64,000 bases of DNA from Halorarius litoreus (GTDB taxonomy: Archaea > Halobacteriota > Halobacteria > Halobacteriales > Haloarculaceae), in assembly GCF_024362405.1 (NCBI RefSeq), contig NZ_CP101454.1, positions 682,001 to 746,000 of the forward strand, given 5' to 3'. This document shows, one piece after another, positions 8,749-17,551 of the stretch. A program made the translations under genes and the position numbers. The notes under the pieces are model-generated. The model did not search any database and was not told the DNA's origin. It saw only the letters and a program-made list of their open reading frames with translations. How positions within the stretch are numbered: position 1 is the stretch's first letter; each line of letters begins with the position of its first letter.

Positions 8749-9156
8749 AACCTGTTGGCCCGGTGTACTCTCTGACACCAGTTTCCGCCGTGGGGAGATG
8801 CACCGGGATAGAAGAGAGTCCAGCCGCGTTACAGAACTGACCAGACCTGTCGGCTACCCCGTGTTCAGTGAGCGTGCGAATTATCGTGGTGCCAGCTAGA
8901 CACCAGTCGTGACCGGCCGGCTGTCCACGACCCATTCCAGCATGGTGAAAAGGGTCGACATGAACGATGACAGTCTGAGCTCTACGTTGCGAACGATTTC
9001 TGGTCAGTTCTCGTGCCCGCTGACTGTGACACTACTCAGAATTAATTTATCTATACGTTCCGTACTGTCCGCCGCCGAATCGAACCCCACGGTCTGCGCT
9101 CCGTGGGTCGAGAGTACCGCACCGGTTCGACGCCGTAGCCGGTGGGTGTTGTACCG

Positions 9157-10278
9157 CTAGTCGTTTCCGGCGATGACGCGGGGGTGGATCGGCCCCTCGC
9201 GCCCCTCGAGGTGCGCCGGCTCGCGGTCGTTGTGGACCGCCAGAAGCTCGGCGACGATACTGTGGGCGATGCCGTAGGGCGTCCCCGACCCCAGGTCGAG
9301 CCCGACCGGCGTCTGGATGCGGTCGAGTTCCGCTTGCGAGAACGTCCGACCCTCGTCGGCGAAGGCTTCCTGCATCTCCTCGAACCGTTTCCGGGGGCCG
9401 AGCAACCCGATGTAGGGAACGTCGGTGTCGAGCAACGCGTCGAGCGAGAGGCGGTCGTCGACGAAGTTGTGGGTCATCGTCACGACGTAGGTCGAGTCGT
9501 CGAAGTCGTGGGCGTCGGCCAGCTGTGCCGGTGAGGTCGAGAACACCTCGTCGGCCCGGGGGAACCGCTCGGCCTGGGCGTTGACGCCCCGGAAGCCGAT
9601 GACGGTGACCTCGAAGTCGACGTTCTTGGCGAGTTCGACGACCGGGCCGACGTCCGGCCCGGTTCCCAGCACCACGAGCTTCGGCGAGGGGACGAGCGTC
9701 TCCACGAACACGTCGGCCTCCTTGCCGTCGGCCGCGACGCTGACGGTCTGGCTCTTGCCTGCCTCGACAAGCGCCCGCACGTCGGCCTCGGCGCCGCGCT
9801 CGACCCAGGATGGCAGGTCACCGGCGAACCCCGACTCGAAGTCGTACTGGCCGGTTGCGAACCGCGGCCCGTCGCCGTCGAGGAGGACGAGGCTCGCGAG
9901 GCAGTCGTCATCGGGGAACAGCGGCCGCTCGACCCCGGTCAGGGGCTCGAGCAGAATGTCGATGACGCCGTTGCAGCCGACGCCCAGCCCCCAGATATCG
10001 TCGTCGTCTTCCATCAGGTCGTAGGTCTCGACGCGGGGCTCGCCCGCCGCGACGACGTCGGCAGCCAGCTGGCGGACCTCGTCCTCGAGACAGCCCGCGG
10101 TGACGTTACCGAAGCTGTCATCCTGGGTGATGACCATCCGCGCACCGGGTCGGCGGTACGCGCTCCCGCGGACGCCGACCACCGTCGCGAGGACGCCGTT
10201 GCCGTCCTCGTCGGCGAGCAGCCCGCGGATACGTTCGCGAACGTCTTGTTCGGGAACGCTCCAGTTCTGTTGGCTCAT
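9157..10278 (-). CDS. XdhC/CoxI family protein (molybdenum hydroxylase maturation)
   Basis: XdhC-type proteins bind molybdenum cofactor and help insert its sulfurated form into xanthine-dehydrogenase/CO-dehydrogenase-type hydroxylases. The N-terminal XdhC domain has VVGVRGSAYRRPGARMVI and AGCLEDEVR (about residues 34-90); GVGCNGVIDILLEPL follows. The C-terminal Rossmann domain starts at LVVLGTGPDVGPVV and ends in GLDLGSGTPYGIAHSIVAE. 373 residues is the full two-domain length. A TTAATACG box about 27 bases upstream suits the ATG at 10278. It is transcribed with the MobA-like and MoeA genes, but no hydroxylase subunit is in the window. Confidence 0.88.
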   Translation of the reverse strand: MSQQNWSVPEQDVRERIRGLLADEDGNGVLATVVGVRGSAYRRPGARMVITQDDSFGNVTAGCLEDEVRQLAADVVAAGEPRVETYDLMEDDDDIWGLGVGCNGVIDILLEPLTGVERPLFPDDDCLASLVLLDGDGPRFATGQYDFESGFAGDLPSWVERGAEADVRALVEAGKSQTVSVAADGKEADVFVETLVPSPKLVVLGTGPDVGPVVELAKNVDFEVTVIGFRGVNAQAERFPRADEVFSTSPAQLADAHDFDDSTYVVTMTHNFVDDRLSLDALLDTDVPYIGLLGPRKRFEEMQEAFADEGRTFSQAELDRIQTPVGLDLGSGTPYGIAHSIVAELLAVHNDREPAHLEGREGPIHPRVIAGND

Positions 10279-10370
10279 ACGATAGAGAGAGGCGATAAAA
10301 CGTATTAACCTTCTGTCGACAGTCCGATATTCCTCCGTCCCGGGCAGCCAGGGCAGACCGAGCTAGAGGC

Positions 10371-11057
10371 TCAGAGATCCTCGGGCAGGTCGACGTCGTA
10401 CCGGACCCCCGGGTCGCCGGTCTCGACGGCCACGGCCCGGTCGTCGGTGTGGAAGATCTCCCGACCGCCGACGTCGCCGTCGATGTCCAGCAGGACGTCG
10501 AAGTAGCTGCGGTCGAACAGCGTCGGGTTGCCTCTGGTTCCGTCGTAGGCAGCAGCGATGACCGTACCCACCCCGAGTTTGTAGGCCCGAATGAGGCGGT
10601 CGACCGTCGCGGCGTCCACGGTCGGCATGTCCCCCAATGACAGGACGACGGCGTCGGCGTCGCGCTCGGCCGCGGCGGCGACACCCGTCGCGACGGACGT
10701 GCTCTGCCCCTCGGCGTATCGTTCGTTCGTGCGAACGATAACGTCGAGTTCCGCGAGCGCGTCCCGCACTCGGTCGGCCTCGTGGCCCACGACGACGGTG
10801 ACGCCGGCGAGGTCGGCATCCAGCAGCGTCGACGCGGCGTGGTAGACCAGCGGTCGGCCGTCGAGTTCCGCGAGGAGTTTGTTGTCGTCACCGTACCGGC
10901 TGCTGGTCCCCGCGGCGAGGACGACGCCGTGGATTTCGGGGTCGTCGGTACGGGCAGCATCGTGTCCGGCGTTTCGGTCGGCCCCGGCCTCGATGTGGGC
11001 GTCACGGTCGGCGTCGGCGTCGAGGTCGATGACGGTGATGTCCTGGGGGTCGTACAT
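10371..11057 (-). CDS. MobA/MocA-like molybdenum cofactor nucleotidyltransferase
   Basis: Predicted NTP:molybdopterin cytidylyl- or guanylyltransferase. The nucleotide-binding loop VVLAAGTSSRYGDDNKLLAE (about residues 46-65) and VVVGHEADRVRDAL are typical, and LSLGDMPTVD provides the metal-binding aspartate. 228 residues with a short extra acidic N-terminus. Its ATG overlaps the moeA stop by one base (TGATG), so the two are co-translated. Next to xdhC, a MocA (MCD-forming) role for a molybdenum hydroxylase is more likely than MobA; that part is inference. Confidence 0.82.
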   Translation of the reverse strand: MYDPQDITVIDLDADADRDAHIEAGADRNAGHDAARTDDPEIHGVVLAAGTSSRYGDDNKLLAELDGRPLVYHAASTLLDADLAGVTVVVGHEADRVRDALAELDVIVRTNERYAEGQSTSVATGVAAAAERDADAVVLSLGDMPTVDAATVDRLIRAYKLGVGTVIAAAYDGTRGNPTLFDRSYFDVLLDIDGDVGGREIFHTDDRAVAVETGDPGVRYDVDLPEDL

Positions 11058-12268
11058 CAGCGTTCGACCGAGGCGTAGGGGATGACGTCGACGGGGTCTC
11101 CCTCGGCGAGGTCGGTCTCGGTGAGGACGAAGCCATCAGCGCGGGTCGCTCTGGTGCTCGAAGACAGCACGCTCGGGTCGAAGGTGTCCTCGTAGACATC
11201 GATGGGCGAGTCGGTGTGGCCGAAGGGTCTGGCGACGCCGTCCGTGAGCGTCACGGGGACGGCGTACTCGAAGCCGTCGGGGCCCATCGCGAGGTCGGTC
11301 GAGACGGTGGCCTCGACCGCCGGCAGCGCCGTTTCGCCGGTGAAGAAGGGCCGCATCACCAGCGTGGAGATCGTGTGGGCTCCCAGCGGCTTGCCGGGGA
11401 TGGCGAAGGCCACGGCGTCGGGCAGCGTCGCCAGCGCAATCGGTTTGCCTGGGCGGACCCGTACGCGGTGGAACTCGACAGTGCCCAGATCCGCGAGCGA
11501 CCGGATGACGTAGTCCTTGTGCCCGACGCTGGTGCCGCCGGTCGTCACCACGACGTCGTACTCCGCCGCGAGGTCGGCGATGGCGTCCGTGACGCGGTCG
11601 GACTCGTCGGGGACGGTTCCCTCGTAGGTCGCGTCGTGGCCCCACGACCGGACCAGCCCCATCAGCATCGGCGAATCCAGGTCCGACTGCCGCCTCTCGT
11701 GGATCTCGGTGCCCGTCGCGAGGACACCGACGGAGAGGCGTTCGGTGACGTCGACCTGCTCGCGTCCGAGGTCCCCCAGCAGGATGGCGTCGATGGGTGA
11801 GAGCCGCTCGCCGGCGGCGAACAACTGCTCGCCCTCGCGGACGTTGCTGCCCTTCTCGTAGGTGTAGGTTCCGGGTTCGAGCGTCGTCCCCCGGAGCTGG
11901 TCGTCCTCGACCTCGGACTCCTCGCGCTTGAGGACGGCGTTGGCTTCCGGTGGGAGGGGTGCCCCGGTGGCTATCTCGACGGCCTGGCCGGGTTCGATCG
12001 ACGGTGGTTCGTCCTCGGGATATATCTCGACGTCGGTGACAGTCAGCGGGTAGTCGTCGGTCGCGTCGAAGGCGTAGCCGTCCATCGTCGCGTGGTCGTA
12101 GTTCGGGATGTCGGCCTGTGCGACGACCGGGCTGGCGAGCGTCCGGCCAGCGATCTGATCGAGGCTGACGGACTCGGTGGGCCGGGTAGCGAGCGCCCGC
12201 TCGCGGGCGTCGAGTACCTGCTCGACCGCGTCGCGCCGCCAGACCATGTCCTCGTGGTCGTGTGCCAT
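11057..12268 (-). CDS. moeA: Molybdopterin molybdenumtransferase MoeA
   Basis: Inserts molybdate into adenylated molybdopterin. 403 residues, the family length. Visible are YDHATMDGYAFDATD (about residues 58-72), the TGTEI motif, VVVTTGGTSVGHKDYV and the PGKP blocks (VRPGKPIAL, AIPGKPLGAH). The usual PGNP is PGKP here. A TTTTACC box about 28 bases ahead of 12268 is a likely promoter for the whole block moeA, mobA-like, xdhC. A moaB remnant follows on the same strand upstream. Confidence 0.92.
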   Translation of the reverse strand: MAHDHEDMVWRRDAVEQVLDARERALATRPTESVSLDQIAGRTLASPVVAQADIPNYDHATMDGYAFDATDDYPLTVTDVEIYPEDEPPSIEPGQAVEIATGAPLPPEANAVLKREESEVEDDQLRGTTLEPGTYTYEKGSNVREGEQLFAAGERLSPIDAILLGDLGREQVDVTERLSVGVLATGTEIHERRQSDLDSPMLMGLVRSWGHDATYEGTVPDESDRVTDAIADLAAEYDVVVTTGGTSVGHKDYVIRSLADLGTVEFHRVRVRPGKPIALATLPDAVAFAIPGKPLGAHTISTLVMRPFFTGETALPAVEATVSTDLAMGPDGFEYAVPVTLTDGVARPFGHTDSPIDVYEDTFDPSVLSSSTRATRADGFVLTETDLAEGDPVDVIPYASVER

Positions 12269-12471
12269 TCTCGTGTGCTACGAGGGCGAAACACGGTAAA
12301 AGAATGTCGTCCGCGATGGAATCTCCGAGGCATTGCGTGGGAGAGGGACGGACAGTGGCCTGTCCCGGGCGACGAACGTACCGCACCGAGCCCCGGCCAG
12401 TCGAACGGCCGGGGGCGTTCATGCGGTTGACCCTTCTACCGGTCGAAGATCGTCCCGAACGCCAGCGGTTC

Positions 12472-12752
12472 CTAGCGACGAACTTGATGAATGATGTGGT
12501 CGAGTTGGGGCAACAGCAGGTCCTCGACGCCAAGGCGGACGGCGTTCTCGCTGCCCGGCAACGCCACCACCGGCGGAACTCCTCGCCGAAGCCCGGCAAC
12601 TCCCGGTCGAACAGCGGCTCCAGGGCCTCGACCGTCACGTCGTCCGGCGTAATCCCCGTCCCACCCGTCGTCACCACCACGTCGACACCGCTCTCGACCG
12701 CGTCCGTAACAGCCGCCCGAATGGCTTCGACATCATCCGGAATATTCGGACG
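12472..12752 (-). pseudogene. Fragment of a MoaB/MogA-family gene
   Basis: Reading leftward from 12752, IPDDVEAIRAAVTDAVESGV, then VVVTTGGTGITPDDVTVEAL and FDRELPGFGEEFRR match molybdenum cofactor protein MoaB. The text then jumps frame to VVALPGSENAVRLGVEDLLL and ends at a stop at 12472-12474. The segment that should lie between (around GTRAMLSRA) is missing, and about 60 residues of the N-terminus, including its start, are gone. It is thus truncated, internally deleted and frameshifted. Confidence 0.8.
12735..12751. promoter_or_regulatory. Degenerate ATCCGG-N5-TCGGAC palindrome
   Basis: Same 6-5-6 layout as the four sites at 39313-39929, most like the degenerate one at 39313. It lies at the broken end of the moaB fragment and about 130 bases ahead of rdfA. 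One isolated copy may be chance. Confidence 0.25.
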
Positions 12753-12880
12753 GTTGGAACGACCCCGACGTGAACCACGGGACCGGCCAGATAGGTAGTG
12801 ACAAACCACCTTATTGTGTTGCTATCCGCCCACCGTATTCGAAACGGTTTTTCTGCCCGACCCCGGAACGTGGATGTAGG

Positions 12881-13525
12881 ATGGCCGAAGATATGGACGC
12901 GAACGCCGGGAGTGTGGAAGAGCGGCACCGACAGAGCAAGGTCGGGCGCGTCATCATCGACAGGGATCTAGGCGACATCGGCGCAGCGCTCGAGCACCAC
13001 TGGACAGCCGAGGATCAAGAGAGCATGAGTCTTCGCACGCTCGCCGACTTCTTCAACCAGCGAGTGCTGCGTGGAGCGATGGAGGACGCCGGGATGCAGG
13101 TGCTCGACGGCGAGGCAGAGAACCTCTACGAGCTGCTGACCGGCGACGATGTGAGTGGCGGGAGTCGCGTGCAGGCCAAGCGACGGCTCGAACGAGAGGG
13201 GCTCGACGTCGGCGCACTCATGTCGGACTTCGTCTCACACCAGGCAGTACACACCTACCTGACGAAGTACCGTGGCGCGTCGGCACCAACGTCGAACACG
13301 ACGTCGGGGACCGATTCGGAGCGGACCACCATCCAGCGGCTTCGGAACCGGCTCGCCGCCGTCGTCACGAACAGCCTCACCTCCCTCCGATCGAAGGGCC
13401 AGCTGACTCTCGGTGAGTTCGACGTCTTCGTAAACATTCAGATCAGGTGTGACGATTGCGGCACCCAGCTGACCGTGAGCGAACTCTTCGAGACGGGAGG
13501 TTGTGAGTGCGATCGAGTGGAGTGA
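12881..13525 (+). CDS. rdfA: Rod-determining factor RdfA family protein
   Basis: 214 residues. I recognise the haloarchaeal RdfA family from SKVGRVIIDRDLGDIGAALE, LRTLADFFNQRVLR, the DDVSGGSRVQAKRRLEREGL block, SDFVSHQAVHTYL and a C-terminal LTLGEFDVFVNIQIRCDDCG with a CxxC and a second Cys pair (CEC). RdfA is needed for rod-cell formation in Haloferax volcanii; many genomes carry several paralogues, some near mobile regions. I start at MAEDMDA; MDANAG four codons later is also possible. A T-rich CGGTTTTTCTG lies about 28 bases ahead. Confidence 0.8.
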   Translation: MAEDMDANAGSVEERHRQSKVGRVIIDRDLGDIGAALEHHWTAEDQESMSLRTLADFFNQRVLRGAMEDAGMQVLDGEAENLYELLTGDDVSGGSRVQAKRRLEREGLDVGALMSDFVSHQAVHTYLTKYRGASAPTSNTTSGTDSERTTIQRLRNRLAAVVTNSLTSLRSKGQLTLGEFDVFVNIQIRCDDCGTQLTVSELFETGGCECDRVE

Positions 13526-14398
13526 TGCCACCGTGCTGGCAGTGCTAGCCCGGGCGACTACGGCGAGGTGCCGGTGGGCGCATCCGAAACGAATCGTCCT
13601 CGACTCATCACTCGAGGACACTCGTCCGGTATTAGCGGACCGAAGATACCCCGATGTGGACACGATCGTGAGAGCGTGGCAGTTGGAATGACAAGACCAT
13701 GAGTGGTATGTTCCATCGGCCCAGTTCAGAACGTCACTCAACCAGCCATGTATGGGAGGCGCTATCGGTGACTCCCACGACCAAGCTGCGGCCTAGCGTC
13801 GATCGACGGCCGAGGGGCCTTACGATGCATTTATTACGTGTCGTCAATTGGTACCACGTGCCGGGATACGTGTCCAGTCTTGGGAATCCATGGTGGCACA
13901 GCGGTTATCCAACACTGATAGGCACGATCCCGAGGCATCGCTCGCCAACCACGAGACGCGGTCCGTAACTCCGCTGTCTGAGAGGGCATAGTCCGACTCT
14001 CGGAGAGACCGTGCGGTCGTTGGGCCCCAGGTCTGACAAGCCCAACCACTTTTCGCCGTCGTCACGACCGCTAGCGAGCGCTGCCGCTTGTCCTGTCAGT
14101 AGTGGACTCGTCGAGTGGTTTCGATGCATCGGACGGGACCACACTCGCGTGTACGAGCCGTGAACGGGTGTCTAAGTACGCCACGTGTGGACACGACGGG
14201 AACGAGAGAATCCCCACACGCTCACGCGCCCGTGTGTGAACCGAGAACCCAGTCACACCAGCCCGGTTTACGTGTCACCCAGATTGTGTGCTGGCTGCCG
14301 AGATCGGTGCTATCGTGAGCCCGTGGCCAGTTTCAACAGAAGTAATTGTATTATCGGCTAACAAAAATATTTAGACAGCTCTGCGTGTACACAGACAC
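13526..14398. other. Gene-free stretch between rdfA and the HTH gene
   Basis: About 870 bases with only short overlapping frames on both strands, none with convincing composition. I see no repeats or clear palindromes. Near the right end the TATA box of the HTH gene is at 14366-14373. Confidence 0.45.
14366..14373 (+). promoter_or_regulatory. TATA box for the HTH gene
   Basis: AATATTTA in a strongly AT-rich patch, about 29 bases ahead of the ATG at 14399; leaderless arrangement. Confidence 0.55.
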
Positions 14399-14809
14399 AT
14401 GAGAAAACTGGACGAGATCGCTGCAGACCGACTCAGAGCGGCACTCGACGACGCCGAGGATGCGAAGGCCGCAAAGCGGCTGATGGTCGCCATCGCGTAC
14501 AAGGACGGCGTGGACGTCGAGACGATCTCCCGGCGGTACGGAATCCCCCAGTCGACAGTCTACTACTGGCTCGACCGGTTCGAGTCGATGCCGATCGACG
14601 ACGCCCTCCGCGACGAGCAACGGCCAGGACGACCGCCCAAGCTCTCGGCAGCGCAGCGAGCGGAGGTCGAATCGTGGCTGGAGGCGTCACCAGCGGCGGT
14701 CGACATCGACGCAGACGGCTGGACGGCAACCCTCCTCCGCGACCACATCCACGACACGTTCGACGTCGAGTACTCGGTCGCACACGTCAGCCGGACGTTC
14801 CTCGAATGA
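14399..14809 (+). CDS. Stand-alone IS630-type N-terminal helix-turn-helix protein
   Basis: 136 residues. RLMVAIAYKDGVDVETISRR YGIPQ with VYYWLDRFE forms the first helix-turn-helix, then RPGRPPKLSAAQRAEVESWL and FDVEYSVAHVSRTFLE the winged part. This is the N-terminal DNA-binding region of haloarchaeal IS630-family transposases. The frame stops right where the DDE catalytic domain would begin, and none follows. It has a good promoter, so it may be a surviving transposase fragment or a domesticated DNA-binding protein. Confidence 0.75.
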   Translation: MRKLDEIAADRLRAALDDAEDAKAAKRLMVAIAYKDGVDVETISRRYGIPQSTVYYWLDRFESMPIDDALRDEQRPGRPPKLSAAQRAEVESWLEASPAAVDIDADGWTATLLRDHIHDTFDVEYSVAHVSRTFLE

Positions 14810-15953
14810 CGCGCGCTGCGGCTCCAAAGAGAACTATTTTCGTCTGAGCTCGTGGGTGTGACTGATTCGGCGGTGAACGGGCCGACGTTCCACAGAGAGA
14901 ATCATTGTCCGCGGGTAGGAGCGTCGAGAGACATTCTCCGACAGATGCAATGGAACGCCAACAACCAAGCAACTATTCGATTGTTTTTACAAATTGTTCA
15001 ATCAAATAGATGTCGATGTTTAATAGAGGTCGACGTTTGATACTTCACTCACGCGGACACCACACACGTATCCCCGGATATCGGGTGGATGCCTCGTATT
15101 GCCAAGCGGGATGGAGCGCAGTCTCGCGACTGAGATTCGTCCCGGTTGAGCCGTAGTGGATCGTTGACCGTCGCCAGCAGAGTCCAGAGCCCATCGCTGG
15201 CGAGTTCCCCGAGTCGTCTCGACGGCCGTGGTGCGGCCCAGGTGTTCCATGATGGTTCTTGGAGCCGGTCTGGACAGTCGTCCGGTGAACGTGTCTGACA
15301 ACCCGACATAGCAGCTGACGGCGCTGGACTGTGACTCCCCCCGAGTCCGGCGACGCTCTGCACATAGTTCTCTCGTCGGGATTCATCCCACTGGGGCGAC
15401 ACCTGTGGCATTTTTCGACACCACCGAGCCACCGCGAGTCGGTGGTACTACCAAGTTTATTAGTTGCAATTATCTATACGATTATAGTACCCCTCGTCAT
15501 CAGATGGAATATCATACATTACCCCATGTTCGTTTCTAATACTGGGGCATTCAGCTAAATATCACCCCAAATTAGAATTTATATGAAAATATTTGCCATT
15601 CATTCCAAGGTATATTTTCTATGAGGGTGCTGGGTCCTTTGTGGCAAGAGTACTACCGATAATGGGGTTTCTTTCGGGTCGAACGCGTCTCGTATCGAGC
15701 TGCTCGGTGTACAACGAGCCGGGATTCTGTTCGGATTGTACTACAATTATCTTTGTACAACGTTCTCACGTTCCGACCTAACACCGACTACGAACCGCTC
15801 TGTGCTCACGGCTATCTACCGTGCTATTCCGCCAGGACTCGTGTGGTAGCGGTCGACGCCACGGTTCGCGAGCGACCAGCTAGCGACTGCCTGCAGTTCT
15901 TCTCGGCAGTGCCTACAAGAGAACGTCGACCGCGCCCACACGGTCGCCCCCGT
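14810..15953. other. 1.1 kb gene-free stretch with AT-rich islands
   Basis: No gene supportable on either strand. Two patches (about 14960-15030 and 15450-15600) are markedly richer in A and T than the rest of the window, which is unusual here and suggests old insertions or a junction. No terminal repeats or CRISPR-like arrays are visible. Confidence 0.5.
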
Positions 15954-16253
15954 TCAGTCGGCCAGGTAGCGGTACTTCGCGCGGTTGAGCGCGTCCGAGA
16001 GTCGGAACGTCGTCCAGATGGTGACGGCCAGCGCCGTGATCGAGACGCCGACGAGCCAGCCACTCGAGAAGGTAGTCTGGTAGCCTGCGAGCGGGATGAC
16101 CCTGACGACGCCGAACTTCAGGACGGTGAAGAGCGTGACGAACAGCAGGCAGAAGAACACCACGACCACGAGAGCCCCCGTCGCTTCCACGAGCCGGCGC
16201 TTTCGGCGGTCGTTCTCGTAGTCGTCGCCGATCACTTTCGACCACCAGCTCAT
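15954..16253 (-). CDS. Small two-helix membrane protein
   Basis: 99 residues. MSWWSKVIGDDYENDRRKRR is a charged cytoplasmic start, followed by hydrophobic segments LVEATGALVVVVFFCLLFV and WLVGVSITALAVTIWTTF. I do not recognise the family. The start at MSWW is chosen because the 19 upstream in-frame residues look non-coding. It diverges from the Ldh_2 gene. Confidence 0.6.
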   Translation of the reverse strand: MSWWSKVIGDDYENDRRKRRLVEATGALVVVVFFCLLFVTLFTVLKFGVVRVIPLAGYQTTFSSGWLVGVSITALAVTIWTTFRLSDALNRAKYRYLAD

Positions 16254-16450
16254 AGTGTACGGTGAGGAGTCGTCGTACGCCGACTTTACTGTTTTGCGTG
16301 GAGGGGTCACGGCACCACGAGCGGTGCGACGCTCCGATAGACAGCACGTTTAGGATAGCTGCACTCGAAGCAGGTCCAGAGTATGCTTCAGCAACGTCAG
16401 CGCGTGGGTCGTTCCTCGCGAGGGTGGCTCGGCCGGCGACCGGTGGGGGC

Positions 16451-17551
16451 GTGACGGTGCGGTTCGACCAGACGACGCTCCGCGCGTTCTCGCGCGACAT
16501 CCTCGACGGACTCGGGGGCCCCCCGGAGACGGCACGGCTCGTCACGGAGTCGCTCGTCCGGGCGGACCTCCGGGGGTACGGCACACACGGTATCGGCATC
16601 CTCCCGCTGTACGCGGGAATGGTCGACGACGGCGCCATCGACCCGCTCGCGACGCCGACGGTCGACCGTGGCGACGGCGCGACGGTCCGGGTCGACGGGC
16701 AGACCGGGTTCGGCCAGCTCGCCGCACGGGAGGCGACCGCCGAGGGCATCGCCGTCGCCGAGGAGTACGGTGTGTCGGTCGTCGGGCTCCGCGACGCCTC
16801 CCACATCGGGCCCGTCGGGGAGTTCGCTGAACGGGCCGCCGAGGCGGGGATGGTGTTTCTGGCCTTCACGAACACCGCGGGTGGCGCGACGAACACCGCC
16901 GCGTTCGGCGGGGCCGCGCGAACGCTCTCGACCAACCCGGTCGCGTTCGGCGTGCCGACGTTCGACGCCCTCCCGTACGACATCGTCGCGGACTTCGCCA
17001 CCAGCCAGGTGTCGGGCAGCGTCATCCGAGATCACCACCGAACGGGCGAGCCGCTCGACGACGAGTGGACGACGACGCCGTCGGGCGACCCGGTCGAGAG
17101 TCCGGCAGCGTTCATGGCGGGCGAGGGCGCGCTGCTTCCCCTCGGTGGTCGCACGACGGGCCACAAGGGGTACGCGCTCTCGGTGGTCGCAGAGCTGCTC
17201 GGGGGGCTCATCGGTCGGAACCCCGTCGTGGGGGAGAACGACCCCGAGTGGCTGGCCAACGGCGGCGCGTTCGTGCTCGTCGACCCGACGGCGTTCCTCT
17301 CCGTGGCCGCCATCGAGGACCGCATCGGGCAGTTCGCGGCGCACCTCCACCGGGAGGCCGGCGTTCGCCTCCCCGGCGAGGGCGCACATCAGCGAACACA
17401 GACCAATCGCAGTGAGGGTATCGAGATTCCCGAACACGACCTCGTCCCGCTGGCGGAGACGGCTGCTGGCGTGGGCGTCACGCCACCGGCCGAGATACGG
17501 GCGGCGCTCGACGGTGCCGAGGACGTCGACGATGACCTCCAGACGTGGTGA
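16451..17551 (+). CDS. Malate/L-lactate/ureidoglycolate dehydrogenase family (Ldh_2) oxidoreductase
   Basis: NAD(P)-dependent 2-hydroxyacid dehydrogenase of the non-Rossmann MDH2 fold. RADLRGYGTHGIGILPLYAG (about residues 38-57) contains the catalytic His region, and TNPVAFGVPT and GHKGYALSVVAELLGGLIG are family blocks. About 366 residues, the usual length. I take the GTG at 16451 (VTVRFDQTTLRAF); the GTG at 16457 is nearly as good, while the longer opening adds an unlikely Arg/His-rich start. It abuts the convergent DMT gene with no spacer. Confidence 0.88.
   Translation: MTVRFDQTTLRAFSRDILDGLGGPPETARLVTESLVRADLRGYGTHGIGILPLYAGMVDDGAIDPLATPTVDRGDGATVRVDGQTGFGQLAAREATAEGIAVAEEYGVSVVGLRDASHIGPVGEFAERAAEAGMVFLAFTNTAGGATNTAAFGGAARTLSTNPVAFGVPTFDALPYDIVADFATSQVSGSVIRDHHRTGEPLDDEWTTTPSGDPVESPAAFMAGEGALLPLGGRTTGHKGYALSVVAELLGGLIGRNPVVGENDPEWLANGGAFVLVDPTAFLSVAAIEDRIGQFAAHLHREAGVRLPGEGAHQRTQTNRSEGIEIPEHDLVPLAETAAGVGVTPPAEIRAALDGAEDVDDDLQTW

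Larger units (their letters stand above)
8440..9156. other. Gene-free stretch with two palindromic sites
   Basis: About 700 bases. It begins with a TTACA-N10-TGTAA site (8462-8481). Bases 8493-8690 keep a frame reading EDLVSIDRTQDELTKVGIQL and LGALQKRREEVQYLQ, perhaps the tail of a lost gene, but without a start. A TTCCG-N5-CGGAA palindrome is at 8734-8748. Around 9040-9060 there is an AT-rich patch. No intact gene is seen. Confidence 0.45.

Noticed and set aside
13503..13691. 62-codon frame overlapping the end of rdfA
   Set aside because: Overlaps a recognised gene and has no family, promoter or acidic bias.
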